This document shows positions 17,131-25,312 of a stretch of DNA of 64,000 nt, in pieces. Below the pieces are notes generated by a model. That model ran no database searches and was not told the origin of the DNA. It was given only the letters and a program-made list of their open reading frames with translations. The translations under genes and the position numbers were made by a program. Position 1 is the first letter of the stretch; every line of letters begins with the position of its first letter. The stretch spans positions 36,023 through 100,022 of the forward strand of contig NZ_JBEYYO010000022.1 of the NCBI RefSeq assembly GCF_040645615.1. The letters are read 5' to 3'. The DNA is from Glycomyces sp040645615. GTDB taxonomy: Bacteria; Actinomycetota; Actinomycetes; Mycobacteriales; Micromonosporaceae.

Positions 17131-18219
17131 TTAGACCAGATCGGTTCGGTTCGCCTGCTTGAGTTCGGCGACCAGGGACTTGACCTCTTGCGCCCGGTCG
17201 CGGGGGCATACGAGGAGCGCGTCGGGGGTGTCGACGATGATCATGTCGTCGACGCCGACGGCGGCCACGAGGCGGCCTCCGGCGGGGACCACGACGTTGC
17301 GTTTGGACTCGGTCAGGAGCGCTTCGCCCGAGCCGCGGGTCTCGACCACGACGTTGCCGACGCGGTCGGCGGCCTTGAGGACCTGGCCGAGGGTGTTGTA
17401 GTCGCCCACGTCGTGCCAGTCGAAGTCGCCGGGCACGACGCCGACCTTGCCCGCGGCGGCGGCCGGTTCCATGACGGCGTAGTCGATCGAGATCTTCTCC
17501 AGGGTGGGCCACAGCTGCGAGAACAGGGCTTCGCGGCCGGTGGAGTCCCAGGCCGCGGCGAGGGTGCGCACGGCGGTGTGGAGGGCGGGTCGGTGGCGGG
17601 CGAGTTCGGCGAGGAACGCGTCGACGCGCCACACGAACATGCCGGCGTTCCACAGGTGGTTTCCGGCCGAGACGTATTCGACCGCCGAGACCTGGTCGGG
17701 TTTCTCCACGAACGCTTCGAGCTGGTAGCCGGGGCCGACGGGCGCGCCGAGGCGGAGGTAGCCGTAGCCGGTGTCGGGGCCGGTGGGGTTGATGCCGATG
17801 GTCATGAGCAGGCCGGTCGCGGCCAGTTCCATCGCGCGTTCGACGGTCTTGGCGAAGGCCTCGCCGTCCTGCACGAGGTGGTCGGCGGCGAAGGAGCCCA
17901 TGAGGGCCTTGGGTTCGCGTTCGGCGATGACGGCGGCGGCGAGGCTGATCGCGGCGGCGGAGTCGCGGGGGGAGGGTTCGACGAGGATGTTGTCGCCGGG
18001 CACGTCGGGGAGCTGCCTGGCCACGTCGACGGCGTGGGCGGCGCCGGTGACCACGTAGATCCGGCTGGGGTCGGACAGGAGCCGGACCCGTTCCACGGTC
18101 GATTGCAGCAGCGAGGCGTCCGTGCCGGTGAGGGGCAGCAGGAACTTGGGTCGTTGCGCGCGAGACAGGGGCCAGAGCCGGGTTCCGGAACCGCCCGCGG
18201 GGACCACCGCGTGAAGCAT
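17131..18219 (-). CDS. manC: Mannose-1-phosphate guanylyltransferase
   Basis: A 362-residue nucleotidyltransferase making GDP-mannose from mannose-1-P and GTP. It opens with HAVVPAGGSGTRLWPLSR, the signature loop with the conserved Arg, followed by PKFLLPL. VEPSPRDSAAAI, FVEKPD and WNAGMFVW are all typical of the ManC/GMP family, and FDWHDVGDYNTL lies toward the end of the catalytic domain. It lacks the C-terminal phosphomannose isomerase cupin of the long type II enzymes, matching the short actinobacterial form (Rv3264c). The start 18219 leaves the conserved N-terminus at residue 2. The gene faces away from the alpha-galactosidase. Confidence 0.95.
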   Translation of the reverse strand: MLHAVVPAGGSGTRLWPLSRAQRPKFLLPLTGTDASLLQSTVERVRLLSDPSRIYVVTGAAHAVDVARQLPDVPGDNILVEPSPRDSAAAISLAAAVIAEREPKALMGSFAADHLVQDGEAFAKTVERAMELAATGLLMTIGINPTGPDTGYGYLRLGAPVGPGYQLEAFVEKPDQVSAVEYVSAGNHLWNAGMFVWRVDAFLAELARHRPALHTAVRTLAAAWDSTGREALFSQLWPTLEKISIDYAVMEPAAAAGKVGVVPGDFDWHDVGDYNTLGQVLKAADRVGNVVVETRGSGEALLTESKRNVVVPAGGRLVAAVGVDDMIIVDTPDALLVCPRDRAQEVKSLVAELKQANRTDLV

Positions 18220-18394
18220 GCCATTAGTCTTGCACGCCGCTCCCACGTGCTCGTTCACCCCTGCGGCGGGCCTTCGGTTGTGACGGCGAGGTGAATCCGG
18301 TGTCAACAATCGCCCGCAATTGGGACGGACACCGCTTGCCGTGGAGTGTGCGGCCGTGCAGACTGGAGCCGATCCACATCGAGAGGGAGCCCTC

Positions 18395-20470
18395 ATGCCC
18401 ATCCGCTTCGACGAAGCCGCTCAATCGTGGCACCTCGCCGGGGCCGGCGTCTCCTACGTCGTCGGTCTCCAGAACGGCTCGCCGCGCCAGTTGTACTGGG
18501 GCCCTGCGATTCCAGGCGGGGCGGCGGCCTCGCTGGCGGTCGAGCGGCGCGAGGAGTACTCGTTCGACGACCGGCTCCACACCGGCACTGAGCTGCTCGG
18601 CGAGCTCGGGCCGCAGTTCGCGACCCCGTCGATGCTGTTGCGGCACCCCGACGGCGCGAAGGGCTTCGACTGGCACTACCGCGATTTCACCGCCTCGGGG
18701 GACGAGCTCGCGATCGCGTTCGGCGACCGGGGCCTCGAATTGACGCTGCACTACCGGCTCTGGGACACCGGGGTGCTCGACCGGTGGGTCTCGCTCGAGG
18801 CCGAGAGCCCGGTCGAGTTGGGGCGCTTGGATTCGGCGGCCTGGATGCTCCCGCATTGGGGCGACTACCGGCTCTCGCACCTCTCGGGCGAATGGGCCGG
18901 CGAGTGGCAGCTGCGCCGCGTCCCGCTCCCGGTGGGGGAGACCGTGCTCGGTTCGCGCCGCGGCAACACGAGCCACCAGGCCAATCCGTGGATCGCGCTG
19001 GACGACGGCACCGCCACCGAGACCGCCGGGCTCGTCTACTCGGCCAATCTCGCCTGGTCGGGGTCGTGGCGGGTGCAGCTGCGCCGATCCCCGCAAGGGC
19101 GTGTGACCGTGACCGGCGGGGCCGGGCAGGAGGGCCTGCGGTGGACCCTTGGGCCCGGCGAGAGGTGGACGACCCCGGTGTACTCGGGGCTGCTGAGCAC
19201 TGACGGCTTCGGTGGGGCTTCGCGCGCTTGGCACGAGCACCTGAGGCGCCACGTGCTGCCCACGGCCGACGAGGACGCTCCAGTGCTGTTCAACTCCTGG
19301 GAGGCGGTGTTCTTCGAGGTCTCCGAGGAGAAGCAGCTGCCGCTGGTGGACTTGGCGGCGCGGATCGGCTGCGAACAGTTCGTGGTCGACGACGGCTGGT
19401 TCGGCAAGCGGCTGGCCGACAACGCCGGGCTCGGCGACTGGGACCCCAACCCGGACCGGTTCCCCAGCGGCCTCGGGCCGCTCATCGACGCCGTCCACAA
19501 GGCGGGCATGAAGTTCGGGATCTGGGTCGAGCCGGAGATGGTCAACCCCGACTCGGATCTGTATCGCGCCCACCCCGACTGGGTCCTGCACCAGGCCGGG
19601 CGCGAGCGCAGCGAGCTGCGCACGCAGCTCGTGCTCGACTACGGGCGGCCCGAAGTCGCCGAATGGGCGTACACCTGGCTGCACAAGCTGCTCGGTGAGA
19701 ACGACGTCGACTTCGTCAAGTGGGACCACAACCGGCCCTTCACCGAGGTCGGCCGCCCCGGAGACGCCGATCCCGACCGCGCGTACTTCGAGCACGTCGA
19801 AGCGGTGTACGAGCTCAAACGGCGGCTTCGCCAGGCGCACCCGGACGTGCGCATCGAAGGCTGCGCGGGCGGCGGCGCCCGCGTCGACCCGGGCATCCTG
19901 CGGTACGTCGACCAGGTGTGGACCTCGGACAACACCGACGCAGGGGACCGCGTCAACATCCAGTTCGGTTTCAGCCAGGCGTATCCGGCGCGCGCGATGG
20001 GCGCGTGGGTCACCGACGAGCCCACCGGGCTCAACAGCCGCACGACCTCGCTGCGGTTCCGGTTCCAGGTCGCCAGCGCCGGGGTGCTCGCCGTGGGCGG
20101 GAACCTCTCCGAGTGGTCCGAGGCCGACCTGGACGAGGCCGCGGCGCACATCGAGGCGTACAAGGCGCTGCGTCCGGTGGTGCAGCACGGGACGCAGTAC
20201 CGGCTCGGCGACCCTGAGCTCGAGACGCTCACCGGGGTCCAGTACGTGCTCGGCGACCGGATCGCGGTGCTGGCGTTCAAGACGCCGTGGCACTGCAACC
20301 GGCCGGTGCCGCCGCTGCGGCCCGCGCAGATCGCGTCGGATTCGCGGTGGATCGACGAGGACACCGGCGAGACCCATTGGGGCGCGACGTTGAACGCGCT
20401 CGGTCTGCCGCTGCGGTGGGCGAAGGCGGACTGGGACTCGGCGGTGCTGCGGTTGCGGAGGATCGAATAG
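18395..20470 (+). CDS. Alpha-galactosidase, glycoside hydrolase family 36
   Basis: A 691-residue intracellular GH36 enzyme that releases alpha-linked galactose from melibiose/raffinose-type sugars. It has the family's N-terminal beta-supersandwich (about 1-290), central TIM barrel and C-terminal beta domain. The nucleophile is Asp444 in KWDHNR and the acid/base is Asp512 in SDNTDA; the binding motif WVEPEMVNPDSDL precedes them. There is no signal peptide, so the substrate must be imported. GAGAGGGAG at 18381-18389 precedes ATG 18395; the longer in-frame reading from 18320 would lack this. No transporter lies next to it. Specificity could also extend to alpha-N-acetylgalactosamine. Confidence 0.93.
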   Translation: MPIRFDEAAQSWHLAGAGVSYVVGLQNGSPRQLYWGPAIPGGAAASLAVERREEYSFDDRLHTGTELLGELGPQFATPSMLLRHPDGAKGFDWHYRDFTASGDELAIAFGDRGLELTLHYRLWDTGVLDRWVSLEAESPVELGRLDSAAWMLPHWGDYRLSHLSGEWAGEWQLRRVPLPVGETVLGSRRGNTSHQANPWIALDDGTATETAGLVYSANLAWSGSWRVQLRRSPQGRVTVTGGAGQEGLRWTLGPGERWTTPVYSGLLSTDGFGGASRAWHEHLRRHVLPTADEDAPVLFNSWEAVFFEVSEEKQLPLVDLAARIGCEQFVVDDGWFGKRLADNAGLGDWDPNPDRFPSGLGPLIDAVHKAGMKFGIWVEPEMVNPDSDLYRAHPDWVLHQAGRERSELRTQLVLDYGRPEVAEWAYTWLHKLLGENDVDFVKWDHNRPFTEVGRPGDADPDRAYFEHVEAVYELKRRLRQAHPDVRIEGCAGGGARVDPGILRYVDQVWTSDNTDAGDRVNIQFGFSQAYPARAMGAWVTDEPTGLNSRTTSLRFRFQVASAGVLAVGGNLSEWSEADLDEAAAHIEAYKALRPVVQHGTQYRLGDPELETLTGVQYVLGDRIAVLAFKTPWHCNRPVPPLRPAQIASDSRWIDEDTGETHWGATLNALGLPLRWAKADWDSAVLRLRRIE

Positions 20471-20632
20471 CTTCGTGCACATAGGCCGGACACGTTGTGT
20501 GACGATCCTGGTCCGCAGTGTGCTGTTCGAGTCGGCTTCGATTGTCGAATGGCGCGGAGTGGTGCCGGTGTCATAGACTCGCCGCAGTTCCGCCCGAACT
20601 GACCTGTACATCGATTCCCATAGGAGTGCTCC

Positions 20633-21010
20633 GTGTCTTACCCGCCCGCCCCGGCGCCCGCCCCCGAGCCCGTTCCCGCCAAGCAGGGCAACGGCTTCGG
20701 TGTCACCGCGCTCGTGCTCGGCCTCGTCGGCCTCATCGTCTTCTCGTGGATTCCGGGGATCAACCTGGTCACCGCGATTCCGCTCGGCGTCCTCGCCGTC
20801 ATCTTCGGCATCCTCGCCCTCGTCAAGTCCGGCTCGCGCGGCGGCAAGGGTAAGGGCACCGGTCTGACCGGTCTGATCCTCGGTGTGCTCACGATCATCG
20901 CGGCCATCGCGATCTACTTCGTGCTCCTCGGCATCGCCAAGGCCGAGTGCGAGGACCCCAACTCGGTGCTGTACGGCAGCTCGGACTGCGCCCAGATTCT
21001 CGGCGAGTAA
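20633..21010 (+). CDS. DUF4190 domain small membrane protein
   Basis: A 125-residue protein with a Pro/Ala-rich N-terminus (about 1-20) and three hydrophobic segments at about 24-44, 48-66 and 80-104, with a Gly/Lys-rich turn between the second and third and a short acidic C-terminus holding two cysteines. The spacing matches DUF4190, common in actinobacteria and of unknown function. AGGAG at 20622-20626 lies 6 nt before GTG 20633; a TAGACT -10 box at 20575-20580 gives a leader of about 45 nt. A strong terminator follows. Confidence 0.8.
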   Translation: MSYPPAPAPAPEPVPAKQGNGFGVTALVLGLVGLIVFSWIPGINLVTAIPLGVLAVIFGILALVKSGSRGGKGKGTGLTGLILGVLTIIAAIAIYFVLLGIAKAECEDPNSVLYGSSDCAQILGE

Positions 21011-21022
21011 TCATCGCGCACG

Positions 21023-21058
21023 CGTAAGGGCCGCAGCGGATTCGCTGCGGCCCTTACG
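21023..21058. terminator. Bidirectional terminator between DUF4190 gene and nucS
   Basis: A perfect 16-bp stem (21023-21038 with 21043-21058) with a GATT loop, followed by TTTTG on the plus strand. It lies between convergent genes. Confidence 0.9.
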
Positions 21059-21065
21059 TTTTGCT

Positions 21066-21731
21066 CTAGAACAGTCGCGGCTGGCTCTCGTCGACCGCGC
21101 CGCGGAGGTCGTCGTAGTCGAGCACGACGCAGCGGATGCCGCGGTCCTCGGCCAGGACCCTGGCCTGCGGCTTGATCGCCTGCGCGGCGAACACGCCGTC
21201 GACCGGTGCCAGGAGCGGGTCGCGGTTGAGCAGCTCCAGGTACCGGGTCAACTGCTCGACCCCGTCGATCTCGCCGCGCCGCTTGATCTCGACGGCCACG
21301 TGCTTGCCGTCCGAGTCGCGGCACATCAGGTCCACCGGCCCGATCGCGGTCGGGTACTCGCGGCGCACCAACGACCACCCCTTCCCCAGCGGCGCGGTGT
21401 CGGCCGCGAGCAGCTCCTGAAGGTGCGCCTCGACGCCGTCCTTCTGCAACCCCGGGTCGACCCCCAGCTCATGGCTGGAGTCGTGGAAGACCTCCTCGAT
21501 GGTGATCTTCAACTGGTCCCCGGACTTCTTCGACGTCACGGTCCACTCCGTGGCCCCCTCCACCACACTGCACGGCGGCGTCATCCAGTTCAACGGTTTG
21601 TACGAACCCCCATCGGCGTGCACCAGCACGCTCCCGTCCGCCTTCCAGATGATCAACCGCGTCGCCATCGGCAAATGAGCGGAAAGCCGCCCCGTGTAAT
21701 CAACCTGGCAACGTGCCACCAACAAACGCAT
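21066..21731 (-). CDS. nucS: Mismatch-specific endonuclease NucS (EndoMS)
   Basis: A 221-residue NucS/EndoMS protein, which cuts both strands at mismatches and replaces MutS/MutL in most actinobacteria. The N-terminal DNA-binding domain begins MRLLVARCQVDYTGRLSAHLP. The RecB-like nuclease domain holds GPVDLMCRD, VAVEIKRRGEIDGVEQLTRY (the Asp...Glu-x-Lys catalytic set) and LDYDDLRG. The length agrees with mycobacterial NucS (about 220). ATG 21731 is chosen because TAGGGT lies 7 nt upstream in the reading direction and the conserved N-terminus starts there; the longer frame runs into the opposite gene. C-terminal RLF matches the sliding-clamp-binding tail expected for this family. Confidence 0.95.
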   Translation of the reverse strand: MRLLVARCQVDYTGRLSAHLPMATRLIIWKADGSVLVHADGGSYKPLNWMTPPCSVVEGATEWTVTSKKSGDQLKITIEEVFHDSSHELGVDPGLQKDGVEAHLQELLAADTAPLGKGWSLVRREYPTAIGPVDLMCRDSDGKHVAVEIKRRGEIDGVEQLTRYLELLNRDPLLAPVDGVFAAQAIKPQARVLAEDRGIRCVVLDYDDLRGAVDESQPRLF

Positions 21732-21792
21732 GCCGAAGACCCTACCGGTGCGGCCTGATGCGACGGCGCGTGCCGTGGCTAACCTGAGACCT

Positions 21793-22341
21793 GTGCATGA
21801 CAAGTTCGAGGCGATCTGGACGCGGCGCTGGCCGATGGAGCTGCTTGCGGTCCCGTATGAGCTGAAGGAGCGGTTCAACGACCGTTGGGTGCGGTTCCAC
21901 TGCCTGCCGGAGTCGAAGCGATACCCCGAGAACGAGTCCGAGTACGCCGTCATCCTCGACCGCTACAACACCATCCTGGACGAGCTTTTCAGTGGCGGTG
22001 GCGTCTGCATCGTGAAAGTCAAGTACGACGATGAGCTCGAATCCTCTGAGCTTCCGCCGCCGTGGCGGACAGTCGTGAGCGATGAGGATCCCGAATTCGG
22101 TACAACCTACGGCCACCTCTTCTTGGAACGATCCGAGTGGCGGCGGGGATTGATCGACGAGTGGCTGCGCGGGGTCGCCGACGACCGGGATCCTTGGGGA
22201 GTTGTCACGGACGCGGAGGCGCACTGGCTGTTCCACCCCTACGACGGGGGTATGGACGTCATCGCGCCGTCGGTCGCGGACCGAGACGCGCTGCGGGACC
22301 GGCACCGCGGCTGGCTGTCCAAGCATCCACAGGGTTACTGA
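21793..22341 (+). CDS. DUF3885-like hypothetical protein
   Basis: A 182-residue acidic cytoplasmic protein. FHCLPESKRYPENESEYAVIL, the central WRTVVSDED and the C-terminal WLFHPYDGGMDVIA resemble the DUF3885 family, for which no biochemical role is known. The start is placed at GTG 21793 because TAACCT at 21780-21785 lies 7 nt before it (leaderless pattern); the ATG at 21730 in frame overlaps the nucS start by two bases and adds 21 residues of low coding quality. It faces away from nucS. Domain assignment is from memory of the motif, so moderately sure. Confidence 0.7.
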   Translation: MHDKFEAIWTRRWPMELLAVPYELKERFNDRWVRFHCLPESKRYPENESEYAVILDRYNTILDELFSGGGVCIVKVKYDDELESSELPPPWRTVVSDEDPEFGTTYGHLFLERSEWRRGLIDEWLRGVADDRDPWGVVTDAEAHWLFHPYDGGMDVIAPSVADRDALRDRHRGWLSKHPQGY

Positions 22342-22350
22342 GCGGCAATT

Positions 22351-22826
22351 TCAAGCGAGTCGCTCGATGTCGGCCCGGTTCTGGAGGGCTTGGCCGTGGC
22401 GGGTGAGCCGCAGCGATTTCGCGAAGTCGCTGCCGGGCAGGCGGATGTCGCGAAGTAGAGGGTCCTCGGGAAACCCACCTGAGAATCGGCCCTGGTCGAG
22501 ATCGTAGACATCGGGTGCGTAGTCGGAACCGTCGAAGCAGTGGAGCGAGGATTGGTCGGGGCGGGGGGCCGAGGTGGGTGAGGCGCAGTCTCAGGGTTGA
22601 GCGGGCGGAGTTCCAGGAGACGGCGCCGGAGCCAGACCGTGTGCGGTTCGGTCCCAGCTCGCAGGCTCTGATCTCGGTGGAGCACACGTGTCGGCGTGTC
22701 GGGCACGCCGAGGTCGAACAACCTCGTGACGAGTGGAACGCCGTCGATGAGTACGTGCGTCCGGGGCGACCCGTAGGTCGAGGGGGCCGGTACGTTGGCG
22801 CCGTAGGGACGTGTCGAGTAGCGCAT
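22351..22826 (-). pseudogene. Frameshifted gene for a hypothetical protein
   Basis: The coding signal on this strand moves through three frames. It begins at ATG 22826 (MRYSTRPYGANVPAPS, THVLIDGVPLVTRLFDLG, EPHTVWLR), shifts near 22640 to a frame reading SGAVSWNSARSTLRLRL, then shifts near the C run at about 22562-22567 to a frame reading SLHCFDGSDYAPDVYDL and ending IERLA-stop at 22351. Joined, the parts would give one protein of about 158 residues. I do not know its function. The two frameshifts, one in a homopolymer, mean it is broken unless they are assembly errors. It ends 10 nt from the stop of the DUF3885-like gene. Confidence 0.65.
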
Positions 22827-22922
22827 CAGTGCGAGCAGGCGTCGAGCGTGGTGGGTCGCTGCACGGGAGCGAATGTGTCGTATAGGCGGTCGATCGCCGC
22901 GATGACGGTGTCGGATGCGCGC
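22827..22922 (-). pseudogene. Remnant N-terminus of a second hypothetical gene
   Basis: A short leftward reading from GTG 22922, MRASDTVIAAIDRLYDTFAP and on to LDACSH, then TGA overlapping the ATG of the next frameshifted gene (CTGATG). The sequence looks like the opening of a larger globular protein rather than a complete 31-residue product, so I read it as a truncated remnant. It could also be a genuine short leader peptide coupled to the downstream start. Confidence 0.4.
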
Positions 22923-23223
22923 ACCCGGCGACTATAGCGCCGGGTCGGTGGGGCTTGTCCGGTTGGCGGCCGTTGGTGGACCGTTTGTGGGCCGTTTGGC
23001 GATTTATTGATGGGGGTCGATGGAGTTTGGGGGTGGGGGCGTTGTGTTGCAGGGGTTTTGGGGGGATGATTCGGGGTGTTCTTGTTGGACGGGACATCAT
23101 TCTTTCGTCATCCCCTCATGGCGACCGGGTTTGGGCTCGGGGAGTTCGTCGACGGTGGTTGGTGCGCCGTGGTTGCCGGTGTGGCCTGGTATGGGCCGCC
23201 GGTCGAGCTTTTGAGGAGGGCGC
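22923..23223. other. G-rich intergenic region before CE4 deacetylase
   Basis: A 301-nt gap with unusual base composition for this window: the plus strand is rich in G and T. Four G tracts at 23029-23033, 23035-23039, 23052-23055 and 23060-23065 form a G-quadruplex-capable motif with loops of 1, 12 and 4 nt. A ribosome-binding site GAGGAGGG lies at 23213-23220. No open frame here has actinobacterial coding character. Confidence 0.55.
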
Positions 23224-24309
23224 ATGCGTGATCGCATGAGGCCGTTCGTTTTGTTGTTGTCCGTGTTGGCGCTGGCGTTCGGGGGTGTTGTGGGGGTGGC
23301 TTCGAGTCCGGCTCAGGCGCAGCAGTGCAATGGGTACGTCGCTCTGACGTTCGACGACGGGCCCAACGGCGGGACCACCGCCAGTCTGCTGAACGCTTTG
23401 ACCTCGAACGGGCTGCGGGCCACGTTCTTCAATACCGGGCAGGCCGCGCAGAGCAATCCGGCGCTGGCCCGGGCGCAGGTGGACGCCGGGATGTGGGTCG
23501 GGAACCACTCGTGGTCGCACCCGCACATGACCCAGTTGAGCCAGGCGCAGATGGCGCAGGAGATCTCCAGCACCCAGCAGGCGATCCAGTCGGCCACCGG
23601 GGTCACCCCGAACCTGTTCCGGCCGCCCTACGGGGAGACCAATGCGACGTTGAGATCCGTTGAGGCCCAATACGGTCTCACCGAAGTCCTGTGGACTGTG
23701 GACTCACAGGACTGGAACGGGGCCAGCACCGCCCAGATCGTGGCCGCGGCGCGGAACCTCCAGAGCGGCGGCGTGATCCTCATGCACGACGCCTACCAGA
23801 ACACGATCAACGCGATTCCCCAGATCGCCGCCGACCTGCGTGCGCGGGGCCTGTGCGCCGGGATGATCTCCCCGGCCACCGGCCAGGCGGTCGCCCCCGA
23901 CGGCTCCGGGAACCCCGGGAACCCCGGCGGGACCGGCACCGATCTCTTGCGCAGCGCCTCGGCCGCCAAGTGCATCGACGTCCCCGGCGGCTCCACCGCC
24001 AGCGGGACCGGCGTGCAGCTCTACAGCTGCTACGAGGGCCCCAACCAGCAGTTCACCTACACCGCAACGCAAGAGCTGCGAGTGCTCGGCCAGTGCCTCC
24101 AAGCGCCCTCGGGCGCGAACGGGGCCAGAGCCCAGATCGCCGGGTGCAACGGCTCAACCGCGCAGCAGTGGACCTTCGGCGCCGACGGGACGATCCGCAA
24201 CGTCGGGTACTCCAGTGCGTGCCTGGACGTCTACAGCGCCGCCAACGGCGCCCCGGTGCAGCTCTACGGCTGCTGGGGCGGCGACAACCAGAAGTGGACC
24301 CGCGTCTGA
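23224..24309 (+). CDS. Secreted polysaccharide deacetylase (CE4) with ricin-type lectin domain
   Basis: A 361-residue secreted enzyme. Residues 1-33 are a Sec signal peptide ending SPAQAQ. The NodB/CE4 domain (about 35-220) has all five motifs: TFDDGP, HSWSHP, RPPYGE, VDSQDW and LMHDA, so the metal site and catalytic base are intact. A Gly/Pro linker leads to a ricin-B/CBM13 beta-trefoil (about 238-361) with QQF and two QxW-like repeats (QQWTF, NQKWT). CE4 members remove acetyl groups from xylan, chitin or peptidoglycan; the CBM13 favours a plant-type polysaccharide such as xylan. GAGGAGGG is 3-4 nt before ATG 23224; a second ATG at 23236 is possible. A strong terminator follows. Confidence 0.93.
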   Translation: MRDRMRPFVLLLSVLALAFGGVVGVASSPAQAQQCNGYVALTFDDGPNGGTTASLLNALTSNGLRATFFNTGQAAQSNPALARAQVDAGMWVGNHSWSHPHMTQLSQAQMAQEISSTQQAIQSATGVTPNLFRPPYGETNATLRSVEAQYGLTEVLWTVDSQDWNGASTAQIVAAARNLQSGGVILMHDAYQNTINAIPQIAADLRARGLCAGMISPATGQAVAPDGSGNPGNPGGTGTDLLRSASAAKCIDVPGGSTASGTGVQLYSCYEGPNQQFTYTATQELRVLGQCLQAPSGANGARAQIAGCNGSTAQQWTFGADGTIRNVGYSSACLDVYSAANGAPVQLYGCWGGDNQKWTRV

Positions 24310-24316
24310 CGCGAAA

Positions 24317-24345
24317 CGCCCCGGTCGGGACCACCGACCGGGGCG
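24317..24345 (+). terminator. Terminator after CE4 deacetylase
   Basis: A 12-bp perfect stem (24317-24328 with 24334-24345), GACCA loop, then CTTTTTG. It also sits at the 3' end of the convergent ROK kinase gene. Confidence 0.9.
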
Positions 24346-24355
24346 CTTTTTGCTT

Positions 24356-25276
24356 CTAGCCCAACAGGTCCGGGCGCAGCACCAGGGCCGCCGCGCCGAC
24401 GATCGGGGCGTCGCCGCCCAGTTCGGGTCGGACCACGGCGAGCTCGGTCGCGTACGGGTTCACCGCGTTCGCGCCGATCGCCTCCTTGACCAGCGCCGGG
24501 TAGTCCTCGGCCACGGACGCGAACCCGCCGCCGATCACCGCGAGTTCCAAGTCCAGCAGGGTGGACGCGTTGACCAGGCCGAGGCCGACCGCGCGGGCCG
24601 AGCGCCGCACCGCCTCGATCGCGACCCGTTCCCCGGCCTTGTAGTCCCGCGCCAGGTCTTCACCGGTCTCACCGGTCCAGCCCTGCGACACCGCCCACGC
24701 CACCGTGTTCGGGCCCGAAGCGATGCCCTCCACAGTGGCCTCAGCGGTGGCTCCGTCGATGCTCTCGACCAGGATCTGTCCGATGTGGCCCGCGTTGCCG
24801 CTCGCGCCGGCCACGAGTCGCCCGTCCGAGACGATCCCGCCCCCGACGCCGGTGGACACCACCATCACCATCGCGTTCCGCACCCCTCGGGCCGCGCCGA
24901 GCCAGGTCTCGGCCAGCGCGATGCACGTCCCGTCCAGGCGCAGCATCACCTGGTCCAGGCCGGTCAGGTCCCGCACGAAGTCCGCGATCGGGAACCCTTG
25001 CAGCGCAGGCAGGTTGTGCGGCGCGATCGTGCCCTTGAGCAGGTCGATCGGGCCCGCGGCGCCGATGCCCGCCGCCGTCACCGAGTCCCACTCCGGGGCC
25101 ACCAGGCACGAGGCCACGACCGCGGTGATGGCCGCCTCGGCCGCCGAGCGGTCCGCGGCCGCCGCCGCGCCCGTGGCCGCCCGCGTGCGGGTCCCCTCCA
25201 CGATCGAACCGTCGGCGCGCACCAGAGCGGCCTCCACTTTGGTGCCGCCCAGGTCCAGGGCCAGGCTCACAGTCAT
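24356..25276 (-). CDS. ROK family sugar kinase
   Basis: A 306-residue ROK protein without a DNA-binding domain, so a kinase. The ATP site is LDLGGTKVEAALV, the substrate loop GIGAAGPIDLLKG contains the expected region, and STGVGGGIVSDGRLVAGASGNAGHIGQ holds the metal/substrate His. The zinc-binding CxCGxxGCxE motif of most ROK kinases is replaced by VESIDGATAEATVEGIASG, so it belongs to the zinc-less group. Substrate may be N-acetylmannosamine, glucose or another hexose; this cannot be settled. ATG 25276 is chosen because GAAGGA lies 6 nt before it; ATG 25294 in frame contains that site. Transcribed with the SDR gene 36 nt upstream. Confidence 0.85.
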   Translation of the reverse strand: MTVSLALDLGGTKVEAALVRADGSIVEGTRTRAATGAAAAADRSAAEAAITAVVASCLVAPEWDSVTAAGIGAAGPIDLLKGTIAPHNLPALQGFPIADFVRDLTGLDQVMLRLDGTCIALAETWLGAARGVRNAMVMVVSTGVGGGIVSDGRLVAGASGNAGHIGQILVESIDGATAEATVEGIASGPNTVAWAVSQGWTGETGEDLARDYKAGERVAIEAVRRSARAVGLGLVNASTLLDLELAVIGGGFASVAEDYPALVKEAIGANAVNPYATELAVVRPELGGDAPIVGAAALVLRPDLLG

Positions 25277-25312
25277 TCCGAATCCTTCGTTCATTGTGGA
25301 GCGGCATGCCGC

